DNA of 13,360 nucleotides from Burkholderiales bacterium (GTDB lineage: Bacteria; Pseudomonadota; Gammaproteobacteria; Burkholderiales; Burkholderiaceae_C): contig JAGWTL010000045.1 in NCBI GenBank assembly GCA_028869035.1, positions 1 through 13,360 on the forward strand. The letters are read 5' to 3'. The position numbers were made by a program, and so were the translations under genes. This document shows, piece by piece, positions 1 to 6,286 of this stretch. Position 1 is the stretch's first letter, and each line of letters opens with the position of its first letter. The notes beneath the pieces were generated by a model. The model was not told where the DNA came from. It did no database searches and saw nothing but the letters and a program-made list of their open reading frames with translations.

Positions 1-351
1 GATCAGGTCTATGAACAGCGGCGGGATGGTGATGCGGCCGCTGCGCATGAGGTGCAGGTAATAGGCCTCAAGCGTGCCGGCGGCCTGCAGGGCGTCGCGG
101 AAGTTCAGGAAAAGCTGGTAGTTGTCGCGCGCGTCGGGGTCCTTGAAACGGGCCAAAGTTTCGGGCGGGACGGACTGCAGCGGATCGTCGCGCAGCGCCA
201 GGTGCAGGCGGCGCTCGGCCTTGCAGGATTCGGGCGCCAGGGCCAGTTCGGGCCGGTCGAGGAAAAGCCGCAGATAGTCCGGCGTGACGATCAGCCAGCC
301 CTGGGCATTGCGTTGCAGGCGGTCAAAACCGCAGGCGGGCCAGAAGTTCAT
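1..351 (-). CDS. DUF6352 family protein, N-terminal part (runs off the window)
   Basis: The frame is open from ATG at 351 down to base 1 with no stop, so the first 117 residues are present and the C-terminus is missing. The protein starts MNFWPACGFDRL and contains GWLIVTPDYLRLFLDRPEL (about residues 15-33), then ESCKAERRLHLALRDD, DPDARDNYQLFLNFRDAL and a final ITIPPLFIDL. This resembles the DUF6352 family as I remember it, whose function is unknown; the Trp-Pro-x-Cys-Gly start and PPLFIDL are the recognisable parts. There is no signal peptide or membrane segment. The frame stays open upstream of the ATG, but family-like sequence begins at this Met. No strong Shine-Dalgarno is visible. It reads in the same direction as the next two genes but about 130 bases separate it from the nearest one. 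Confidence 0.72.
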   Translation of the reverse strand, partial: MNFWPACGFDRLQRNAQGWLIVTPDYLRLFLDRPELALAPESCKAERRLHLALRDDPLQSVPPETLARFKDPDARDNYQLFLNFRDALQAAGTLEAYYLHLMRSGRITIPPLFIDLI

Positions 352-481
352 GGCTGCGCGGCGCAGGCTGCGCGCAAGCTGACAGAAGAGGCCGGGTGTG
401 GCAGGGGAAAACGTGTGAACAGGAGTGGTGCAGGCATGCGTCCAATGCTAGCACCGGCGGCAGGGCGGAGCCCCCCGACAC

Positions 482-706
482 TCAGTGGCTGCCGAGTTCG
501 CCCGGAATGGTTTCTTCGTCCAGCTCGTCATCGAGCGGGTCAACGGCGTAGGGGATCAGGGGCTTGTCCAGCGGGCGCAACTGGTGGCGGCGCAGCGCAC
601 GTAATGACTTGGAGTGTTCCATGGTCTGGAGCACGATCTCGGGCTCCATCATGAGGCTGAAGGGGTTGAGCGAAATAGGGTTGGTTCTCACGGGTTTTCC
701 TTGCAT
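482..706 (-). CDS. Small conserved-looking hypothetical protein (74 aa)
   Basis: A short ORF of 74 residues, ATG at 706 and TGA at 482-484. A GTG one codon upstream (709) is an alternative start; I prefer the ATG because a weak GGGAAA lies about eight bases before it. The protein has a basic middle (SLRALRRHQLRPLDKPLIPY, residues 34-53) and a strongly acidic tail (DPLDDELDEE, 56-65). There is no signal peptide, membrane segment or known motif. Codon choice fits a real gene (frequent G/C in third positions) and the overlapping frames are less protein-like. I do not recognise a function. The shape resembles small hypothetical proteins of Burkholderiales, but I cannot verify conservation. It stands alone, with gaps of about 130 bases on each side. 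Confidence 0.6.
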   Translation of the reverse strand: MQGKPVRTNPISLNPFSLMMEPEIVLQTMEHSKSLRALRRHQLRPLDKPLIPYAVDPLDDELDEETIPGELGSH

Positions 707-789
707 CACACCATTTCCCGATGTGGTGCAATCACTCTAGGCCCCGTGTCAGCCAACTTGAATCGGCATCCGCCGGTTTCTCGTGTCGG

Positions 790-811
790 AAAAAACCTGA
801 CAAACCCTGTC
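790..811 (-). terminator. Possible weak terminator after the GMC dehydrogenase gene
   Basis: On the minus strand, about 24 bases past the dehydrogenase stop, a short GACA/TGTC stem with a five-base loop (799-811) is followed by AGG and six T residues (790-795). Only four base pairs are seen, so it is weak as an intrinsic terminator. The T run in this GC-rich setting is the main argument for it. Confidence 0.3.
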
Positions 812-834
812 GTCGCGCCTGACGGCCGTGTTGC

Positions 835-2424
835 TCAGCCGCCAGAGCGGATCAGGGCGGCGGCCTTCTCGGCCATCATGATCACCGGCGCATTGGTGTT
901 GCCGCCCACCAGGCGGGGCATGACCGAGGCATCCACCACCCGCAGGCCTTGCAGGCCGTGCACGCGCAGCTGCGCATCCACCACGTCCATGGCCCCGGGC
1001 CCCATCCGGCAGCTGCCTGCCGGGTGGTAGATGGTGTCCGCGTGGTTGCGGATGAAAGCTTCGATCTGTGCATCGCTCTGCGCCGCGGCCGAGGCCGGCA
1101 ACTCACGCGCGCCGAAACGCGCCAGCGCCGGCTGCGAGAGGATGTTGCGCATCAGCTTGAAGCCGCGCACCAGCCGGTCCACGTCGTCGCGCTCGGCCAG
1201 AAAATTGGGGTCGATCAGCGGCGCGGCCAGCGGGTTGGCTTGGCCCAAGCGCACGCTGCCGCGGCTCTTGGGGCGCAGCAGGCAGACGTGGCAGGAATAA
1301 CCGTGGCCGAAGGTGGTGGTGCGGCCGTGGTTGACCAGCTTGCCCACCACGAAGTGCAGTTGCAGGTCGGGGATGGTTTCGCTGTCCTGACTGCGGATGA
1401 AACCGCCGGCCTCGGCAAAGTTGGTGGTCAGCATGCCGCTGCGCGCGCGGCGCCACTCGAAGATGCCGCGCAGCATCTTGAGCGCGCCCTTGAAGGACAG
1501 GCCGAAGAGATCGGTCAGTTGCGGTGCGTCGCAGACCAGCACCACGTCCGCATGGTCCTGCAGATGGCGGCCCACGCCGGGCAGCTCGTGCAGGGGCGTG
1601 ATGCCGTGCTCGCGCAGCTGCTCCGCCGCACCGATGCCCGAAAGCATCAGCAGCTGCGGCGAGAGCAGGGCGCCGGCGCTCAGCAGCACCTCGCGGCTGG
1701 CGCGCAGTGTGCGCTTCTGACCGTCCCGGAGAAACTCCACGCCGACAGCGCGTTTGCCTTCGAGCAGGATGCGCGTCGCGTGGGCGCCGGTGATCACCTG
1801 CAGGTTGGCGCGTGCGCGGTGGGGTGTGAGGTAGGCCTTGGCCGCGCTGTGGCGCTCGCCGTTCCTGTGCGTGACCTGGTAGAGGCCCACGCCTTCCTGC
1901 TCGGCGCCGTTGAAGTCCCGGTTGTGCGGGTAACCGGCCTGCACGCCGGCCTGCACGAAGTCCGGGCTGTGGCGGTTCGGTTGCGCCAAGTCCATCACGT
2001 TGAGCGGGCCGCCGCTGCCGTGGAAATCGTCGGCGCCGCGTTCGTTGTGCTCGGCCCGCTTGAAAAAAGGCAGCACGTCGGACCAGGCCCAGCCCGGGTT
2101 GCCCTGGGCGGCCCAGTCGTCGTAGTCGCGCCGGTGGCCGCGCGCGTAGATCATGGCGTTGACCGAACTCGATCCGCCCAGCACCTTGCCACGCGGCTGG
2201 TAACCACGCCGGCCGTTCAGGCCGGCCTGCGGCACGGTCTGCAGCTTCCAGTTGGCCTGGCCGCTCTTGGCCAGCAGGGCCAGGCCGGCCGGGCAGTGGA
2301 TCAGCACGCTGTCGTCGCGCGGGCCGGCCTCCAGCAGCGCCACCTGCACGGCAGGATCTTCGGACAGGCGCGCGGCCAGCACGCAACCGGCCGAGCCGCC
2401 GCCGATGATGATGTAGTCGTACAT
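835..2424 (-). CDS. GMC family FAD-dependent oxidoreductase (choline/alcohol dehydrogenase type)
   Basis: A 529-residue flavoprotein of usual family length. The N-terminus MYDYIIIGGGSAGC gives the Rossmann glycine motif (G8-x-G10-x-x-G13) and E32 in LLEAGP binds the FAD ribose. GMC signature 1 is GKVLGGSSSVNAMIYARG (79-96) and signature 2 is GALLSPQLLMLSGIG (251-265). The catalytic pair is visible as H467 in YHPAGSCRMG and N511 in VGGNTNAPV, the spacing seen in choline oxidase. Start: ATG at 2424 with AGGAGA just upstream; the longer frame to 2478 adds 18 residues that precede the glycine fold and overlap the promoter. No signal peptide, so cytoplasmic. The GMC family oxidises primary alcohols such as choline or polyethylene glycol. 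No betB or betI neighbour is present, so the substrate is open and I do not call it betA. It is transcribed alone and divergent from the phosphoesterase gene. Confidence 0.93.
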   Translation of the reverse strand: MYDYIIIGGGSAGCVLAARLSEDPAVQVALLEAGPRDDSVLIHCPAGLALLAKSGQANWKLQTVPQAGLNGRRGYQPRGKVLGGSSSVNAMIYARGHRRDYDDWAAQGNPGWAWSDVLPFFKRAEHNERGADDFHGSGGPLNVMDLAQPNRHSPDFVQAGVQAGYPHNRDFNGAEQEGVGLYQVTHRNGERHSAAKAYLTPHRARANLQVITGAHATRILLEGKRAVGVEFLRDGQKRTLRASREVLLSAGALLSPQLLMLSGIGAAEQLREHGITPLHELPGVGRHLQDHADVVLVCDAPQLTDLFGLSFKGALKMLRGIFEWRRARSGMLTTNFAEAGGFIRSQDSETIPDLQLHFVVGKLVNHGRTTTFGHGYSCHVCLLRPKSRGSVRLGQANPLAAPLIDPNFLAERDDVDRLVRGFKLMRNILSQPALARFGARELPASAAAQSDAQIEAFIRNHADTIYHPAGSCRMGPGAMDVVDAQLRVHGLQGLRVVDASVMPRLVGGNTNAPVIMMAEKAAALIRSGG

Positions 2425-2445
2425 GACAGTCTCCTGCCGACGCAT

Positions 2446-2474
2446 ATTATTGAGGCTTTCATAAATCATAACAA
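2446..2474 (-). promoter_or_regulatory. Sigma-70 type promoter of the GMC dehydrogenase gene
   Basis: On the minus strand TTGTTA (2474-2469) and AATAAT (2451-2446) are separated by exactly 17 bases, 4/6 and 5/6 matches to the sigma-70 consensus. The stretch is AT-rich against a GC-rich background. A start near 2439 would leave a leader of about 15 bases carrying the AGGAGA ribosome site before ATG 2424. Confidence 0.6.
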
Positions 2475-2494
2475 GCACCTCACATCCGCTCGCC

Positions 2495-2526
2495 CTGAGC
2501 CTGTCGAAGGGCTTCGACAGGCTCAG
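2495..2526. repeat. REP-like palindrome (15-bp perfect inverted repeat)
   Basis: CTGAGCCTGTCGAAG (2495-2509) and its exact reverse complement CTTCGACAGGCTCAG (2512-2526) are separated by two G bases. The motif CTTCGACAGGCTCAG is, to my knowledge, a frequent extragenic repeat in Comamonadaceae and relatives. It lies between the promoter of the divergent GMC gene and the phosphoesterase gene, and could form a long hairpin or cruciform. A 13-base piece of one arm recurs at 7499-7511 inside a coding sequence. Confidence 0.85.
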
Positions 2527-2610
2527 CCTGAACGGCAGGTGTCATGAATAAAGAAAACATCAATAGTCCCGGACCCCGCGGGGGCGACCCCGGGTGATAC
2601 CCGCATGCCC

Positions 2611-2639
2611 TTGGTCGACCCCGCCCGGCAGGGCATACT
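2611..2639 (+). promoter_or_regulatory. Possible promoter of the phosphoesterase-kinase pair
   Basis: TTGGTC (2611-2616) and CATACT (2634-2639) are 17 bases apart, 3/6 and 4/6 consensus matches. CATACT ends six bases before ATG 2646, so transcription would begin at or next to the start codon, giving a leaderless message. No Shine-Dalgarno is seen before this ATG. Confidence 0.35.
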
Positions 2640-2645
2640 GGATGC

Positions 2646-3398
2646 ATGCGACTGGCCCTGCTGTCCGACATCCACGCCAACCTCCAGGCCCTGGAGGCCT
2701 GCCTGGCCCATGCCCGGGAACAGGGCGCCGAGCGCCACGCCTTCCTGGGCGACCTGGTCGGCTACGGCGCCGATCCGGGCCCCGTGGTGCAGCGGGTGAT
2801 GCAGTTGGCCAGCGAAGGGGCGCTGGTGCTCAAGGGCAACCACGACGACATGGCCGCCCATCCGCCTGCGGGCAACAGCACCCTGGGCGAGAGCACGGCG
2901 TGGTGGACGCACGAGCAGCTCGACCCCGCGCAGCGGACCTTCCTGGCCGAGCTGCCCATGACCTTGCAGGACGATCGCCTGCTGCTGGTGCACGCGACGG
3001 CCGACGAGCCTGCGCTGTGGCGTTACGTCTACGACGCACAGATGGCCTCTCTCAGCCTGGAGGCCGCCGGCAGGTGCGAGGGCGTGCGCTACGTCTTCGG
3101 CGGGCACGTGCACCGCCAGTCGCTCTACTACCGGGGAGCGGACGACAATCTCATCCCCTTCGTGCCCACGCCCGGCGTGGCCGTGCCGGTGTCGCCGCGC
3201 CGGCACTGGCTGGCCACCATCGGTTCGGTCGGGCAGCCGCGCGACGGCAGCCCGCGCGCCATGTATGCCCTGTTCGACACCGCGCGGACGCAGCTGACCT
3301 TCCACCGCGTGGCCTACGATCACCACGCCGCGGCCCAAGCCATCCGCGAGGCCGGCCTGCCCGGCTTCTTCGCCGACCGCCTGGAGCTGGGCCGATGA
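2646..3398 (+). CDS. Calcineurin-like metallophosphoesterase
   Basis: A 250-residue protein with the full set of metal-binding motifs of calcineurin-like phosphoesterases: SDIHAN (D8, H10), GDLVGYGADP (D36), GNHD (N65, H66, D67), H116 in LLVHATAD and GHVH (H154, H156). The family uses a di-metal centre to hydrolyse phosphomonoesters or phosphodiesters. Close types include Ap4A hydrolases, Ser/Thr protein phosphatases and YfcE-like phosphodiesterases; the sequence does not decide between them. No signal peptide, so cytoplasmic. Its TGA overlaps the ATG of the kinase gene in ATGA (3395-3398), so the two are probably translationally coupled. That arrangement makes a role opposing the kinase, or acting on a nucleotide bound by the Usp domain, worth considering, but this is inference. 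Confidence 0.9.
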   Translation: MRLALLSDIHANLQALEACLAHAREQGAERHAFLGDLVGYGADPGPVVQRVMQLASEGALVLKGNHDDMAAHPPAGNSTLGESTAWWTHEQLDPAQRTFLAELPMTLQDDRLLLVHATADEPALWRYVYDAQMASLSLEAAGRCEGVRYVFGGHVHRQSLYYRGADDNLIPFVPTPGVAVPVSPRRHWLATIGSVGQPRDGSPRAMYALFDTARTQLTFHRVAYDHHAAAQAIREAGLPGFFADRLELGR

Positions 3399-4834
3399 AA
3401 CTGCTGGAGCCGGGCAGCGAACTGGATGGTTTCGTGGTGGACGAGTGCATCCACCAGGGCAGCATGGCGCACATCTACCGCGTGCATTACGCCAGGGGCG
3501 CACCCGACCCCGGTTTCCCCCTGGCCATGAAAGTGCCGCGCATGGCCGAGGGCGACGGCGCCGAGAACATCGTGAGCTTCGAGGTCGAGCAGCAGATTCT
3601 GCCGGCCCTGAGCGGGCCGCACGTGCCGCGTTTTGTCGCCGCCGGTGACCTGGAGCGCTGGCCCTACCTGGTCATGGAATACCTGCCCGGGCGCACCCTC
3701 ACGCACTGGCTGGAGCAGCCCGCGCTGCCCGCCATCGAGGCGGTGGTGCAGCTGGGCGTGGCCCTGGCCCATGCCGCGCACAGCCTGCACCAGCAGAACA
3801 CCGTGCACCTGGACCTCAAGCCGGCCAATGTGCTGGTGCGCGAGGATGGCTCGGTCGTGCTGCTGGACTTCGGCCTGTCCTGCCATGCCCACTACCCCGA
3901 CCTGCTGGCCGAAGAGTTGCGCCGCGCCGTGGGCTCCCCGGCCTGGATGGCGCCCGAACAGGTGGTGGGCGTGCGCGGCGACCCGCGCAGCGACATTTTC
4001 GCCATCGGCGTCATGCTCTACCAGCTGTTCACGCGAGAGCTGCCTTTCGGCGCGCCCGTGACCAACGGCGGCCTGCGCCAGCGCCTGTGGATGGAGCCGC
4101 CGCCGCCGCGCCGTTACCGCCCCGAACTGCCGGCCTGGCTGCAGGAAGTGGTGCTGCGCTGCCTGGCGCCCGAGGCCGCGCAGCGCTACCCCTCTGCTGC
4201 GCACCTGGCCTTCGACCTGCAGCACCCGCAGCAGGTGCGCGTGAGCGCGCGCGGCGAGCGCCGCTACGGCGCCGGCGTCTGGGCCCTGTTCAAACGCTGG
4301 ATGCGCGCGGCGGGTTTGCATTACCAGCCCAGCCCGCTGCCGGCGCGGCTGATCGCCGAAGTGCCCATCGTCCTGGTGGCCGTGCCGCATGAGGATGTGA
4401 GCGACGCCACGCTGTATTCGCTGCGCCAGGCGGCGGCCCGTGCCCTGGGCACACGCCCCGGCGCGCGCCTGGCCTGCGTGACCGTGATCTCGTCGGGGGC
4501 CACCGGCAGCGTGAGCGCGCGCCAGAGCGAGACCAGCATGCACCGGCGTTACCTCACCCAGCTCAGGCTGTGGGCCCAGCCGCTGGAGCAGACGGGGCAC
4601 CAGATCTCCTGTCATGTGCTGGAGGCCGGTGACGTGGCGCGGGCGCTGATCGACTACGCGCGCGGCAACCGCGTAGGTGTCATCGTCATGGGGGCGGCCA
4701 CGCATGGCCTGAAGACCCAGCGTTTCATCGCCACCGTGCCCATCAAGGTGGCCATGGACGCACCCTGCACCGTCATCCTGGTCAAGCAGGAACTGCCCTT
4801 CGAGCAGCTCGCCACGGCGACAGAAGAGATATAA
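3395..4834 (+). CDS. Bifunctional Ser/Thr protein kinase / universal stress protein
   Basis: A 479-residue fusion. Residues 1 to about 275 are a Hanks-type kinase: nucleotide loop around QGSMAHIYRV (21-30), ATP lysine K46 in LAMKVPR, likely helix-C Glu in SFEVEQQIL (61-69), catalytic loop HLDLKPANVLV (D140, K142, N145), DFG (D158), WMAPEQ (184-189) and SDIFAIGVMLYQLF (199-212). The nucleotide loop is glycine-poor. Residues about 320-470 are a Usp domain, starting AEVPIVLVAVPH and ending VIVMGAATHG to APCTVILVK. No membrane segment is present, unlike PknB-type sensors, so it is soluble. Start: ATG 3395 overlaps the phosphoesterase stop; the open frame back to 2594 lies over the phosphoesterase and is rejected. 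NCBI uses the same product name for such fusions. Targets are unknown. It converges with the HD-GYP gene. Confidence 0.92.
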   Translation: MKLLEPGSELDGFVVDECIHQGSMAHIYRVHYARGAPDPGFPLAMKVPRMAEGDGAENIVSFEVEQQILPALSGPHVPRFVAAGDLERWPYLVMEYLPGRTLTHWLEQPALPAIEAVVQLGVALAHAAHSLHQQNTVHLDLKPANVLVREDGSVVLLDFGLSCHAHYPDLLAEELRRAVGSPAWMAPEQVVGVRGDPRSDIFAIGVMLYQLFTRELPFGAPVTNGGLRQRLWMEPPPPRRYRPELPAWLQEVVLRCLAPEAAQRYPSAAHLAFDLQHPQQVRVSARGERRYGAGVWALFKRWMRAAGLHYQPSPLPARLIAEVPIVLVAVPHEDVSDATLYSLRQAAARALGTRPGARLACVTVISSGATGSVSARQSETSMHRRYLTQLRLWAQPLEQTGHQISCHVLEAGDVARALIDYARGNRVGVIVMGAATHGLKTQRFIATVPIKVAMDAPCTVILVKQELPFEQLATATEEI

Positions 4835-4847
4835 GTCCAGGGTACCC

Positions 4848-4935
4848 GCGGAACCGGCTTTGCCGGGCCGCCGGGTGCGTCCCCCTCCCGCCGTAGGCGA
4901 GAGAGGGGGAAGCGGCGTCAGCCGCTCAGGGGGTG
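4848..4935 (+). repeat. Intergenic GC-rich repeat, copy 1
   Basis: This copy lies between the convergent kinase and HD-GYP genes. It begins GGAACCGGCTTTGCCGGGCC and goes on through a C-rich, then G-rich block (CCCCCTCCCGCC, AGAGAGGGGGAAG) to AGCGGCGTCAGCCGCT and GGGGGTG. It is the most diverged of three copies; copies 2 and 3 are at 8420 and 13268. It contains two small hairpins, CCGGC/GCCGG and AGCGGC/GCCGCT, so it may help end transcription from both sides. Confidence 0.6.
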
Positions 4936-4954
4936 CTTCAGTCAAAGACTGAAG
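4936..4954. terminator. Hairpin across the HD-GYP stop codon
   Basis: CTTCAGTC (4936-4943) and GACTGAAG (4947-4954) form a perfect 8-bp stem with a three-base loop. The stem contains the stop codon of the HD-GYP gene (TGA, 4944-4942). On the plus strand it is followed by TGTTTC, so it could act as a weak terminator for the kinase transcript. No long T run is present. Confidence 0.35.
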
Positions 4955-6198
4955 TGTTTCCTCACCATGCGTGTGAGCAGGGCCTGAAGCTGCTCCTCGT
5001 CGGCCTCGGTCAGCGTGCGGTAGACCGTGGCGGCCTGCTGGTCGAAGACCTGCACCAGGTGCGGGTCGAAATGCCTGCCGGATTCCGCGCGCAGGGCCTC
5101 CATGGCGGTTTCGAGGGGCACCGGTTCCTTGTAGGGCCGGCGCGAGCACAGGGCGTCGAACACGTCGGCAATCGCGAAGATGCGCGCCACCAGCGGGATG
5201 TCGGTGCCGGCCAGCCCGCGCGGGTAACCGCTGCCGTCCCATTTTTCGTGGTGACCGGCCACCACGGCCTGGCCGCCGGCCAGCCAGCCCGAGCCGCTGA
5301 CGATGTCCTCGCCCGCGGCCACGTGCGTGTGCATGATGAGCATTTCCTCGTGGCTGAGCGGGCCGGGCTTGAGAAGGATGTGCTCGGGGATGCCGATCTT
5401 GCCCACGTCGTGCAGGAAGCTGCCCGCGATCAGCTCCTGCATGCGCGTGCCGTGCAGACCCACGGCCTCGGCCAGCGTGGCCGAGATCCAGGCCACGCGG
5501 TAGTTGTGGATGCCGTTGTCCGAATCGCGCCGTGCGATCGCGCGGCCCAGCGCCTCCATCATCGCGATGTGCGATTCCAGCAGCTCGCGCTGGCGGTCCT
5601 GGCTGTCGCGGTTCAGGCGCAGCACCAGCGGGTAGAGCGCGACACCGCACAGCAGCACGGCCAGCGCGGTCAGAAGGCCCGTGCGGCGCGCGTCGGCCAG
5701 CATGCGCTCGCGCTGCCAGTCGGGCACCAGGCGTGCGCCTTCGAAATAACCGGCCAGGGCCTGGCCCTCGCTGCGCAGCGGGATGAAGATGCGCAGCACC
5801 GCCCGGCGCCCGGGCAGCCAGCGCCGCTCGTACCAGGACTGGGTGTAACTGCGCGCGCCGCGCGGCGGCAGCTCGGCGTCCAGCGCGCGGCCGTCGGCGT
5901 TGAACTGCTCGGCCATCAGCAGGCCGCCCGCGGTGTAGATCTGTGCGATGTCGAAGTAGGAGGCTGCCAGCGCCTGCGCTGCGGCCTGCGCATTGCGCGT
6001 GGCCTGCACGCCCTCGGGCCGGAAAGCCTCCTGGCGCAACAGGCGCTGCGCGTCCTCGGTGGCCTGGGCCACCAGCGTGTCTTCGGCCTTGTCGTGGGCG
6101 ATGAAGCCCGCCGCCAGGCCGGCCAGAACGGCCACGGCCAGCGCCACGCCGGCGGTGCCGAGCGCGAGCTTGCGATGGAAGGGCAGCATGGGGGACAT
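4942..6198 (-). CDS. Membrane-anchored HD-GYP domain phosphodiesterase (cyclic-di-GMP type)
   Basis: A 418-residue protein. A membrane helix (about 11-33), a periplasmic stretch (about 34-172) with no named domain that I recognise, and a second helix (about 174-194) are followed by a cytoplasmic HD-GYP domain (about 205-400). The domain is complete: H231, HDVGKIGIPEHILLKPG (H263, D264, K267), H290 and H292 in MHTH, HHEKWDGSGYP (H316, H317, GYP 324-326) and ARIFAIADVFDAL (D345). HD-GYP proteins hydrolyse cyclic-di-GMP, often with a preference for the linear product. Start: ATG 6198 is favoured because TACACT lies seven bases upstream and the first helix follows directly. ATG 6189 is possible; the longer frame to 6342 runs over srkA and is rejected. 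No Shine-Dalgarno. The periplasmic part suggests it senses an extracellular or envelope signal. Confidence 0.92.
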   Translation of the reverse strand: MSPMLPFHRKLALGTAGVALAVAVLAGLAAGFIAHDKAEDTLVAQATEDAQRLLRQEAFRPEGVQATRNAQAAAQALAASYFDIAQIYTAGGLLMAEQFNADGRALDAELPPRGARSYTQSWYERRWLPGRRAVLRIFIPLRSEGQALAGYFEGARLVPDWQRERMLADARRTGLLTALAVLLCGVALYPLVLRLNRDSQDRQRELLESHIAMMEALGRAIARRDSDNGIHNYRVAWISATLAEAVGLHGTRMQELIAGSFLHDVGKIGIPEHILLKPGPLSHEEMLIMHTHVAAGEDIVSGSGWLAGGQAVVAGHHEKWDGSGYPRGLAGTDIPLVARIFAIADVFDALCSRRPYKEPVPLETAMEALRAESGRHFDPHLVQVFDQQAATVYRTLTEADEEQLQALLTRMVRKHFSL

Positions 6199-6205
6199 GC
6201 GAGCC

Positions 6206-6211
6206 AGTGTA
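6206..6211 (-). promoter_or_regulatory. -10-like box before the HD-GYP gene
   Basis: TACACT (6211-6206 on the minus strand) matches 4/6 of the -10 consensus and ends seven bases before ATG 6198. No Shine-Dalgarno is present and no good -35 was seen at 16 to 18 bases. The position fits leaderless transcription from this ATG. Confidence 0.35.
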
Positions 6212-6252
6212 GCCACGCCCCCGGAGGGGCCGCCTAGGGAAAACGCCAGCGA

Positions 6253-6280
6253 TTTGCATACGGATCGCAAAGGCGACAAT
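6253..6280 (+). promoter_or_regulatory. Possible srkA promoter with an overlapping dyad
   Basis: TTTGCA (6253-6258) and GACAAT (6275-6280) are 16 bases apart, each a 4/6 match to consensus. The -10 box ends six bases before ATG 6287. A dyad TTTGC (6253-6257) / GCAAA (6267-6271) with a nine-base spacer overlaps the -35 and spacer, and could be an operator. Confidence 0.4.
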
Positions 6281-6286
6281 CGGGAC

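Noticed and set aside
1103..2386. Minus-strand open frame of 427 codons in the GMC gene
   Set aside because: It is a shifted frame of the same gene with an Arg/Ala/Pro-rich product and no motifs.
835..2424. Calling the GMC gene betA
   Set aside because: The catalytic residues fit choline dehydrogenase, but many GMC enzymes share them and no betB, betI or choline transporter is nearby.
949..2547. Plus-strand open frame of 532 codons over the GMC gene
   Set aside because: It is antisense to a dehydrogenase with complete motifs, and its product (many His, Val, Gln, Ala) shows no domain.
2594..3394. N-terminal extension of the kinase frame
   Set aside because: It is in frame with the kinase but overlaps the phosphoesterase gene throughout; the extension is low complexity and the kinase ATG at 3395 fits the coupled ATGA junction.
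5993..6286. Longer start for srkA
   Set aside because: The extension lies over the divergent HD-GYP gene and does not resemble SrkA, whereas the protein from 6287 has the expected length.
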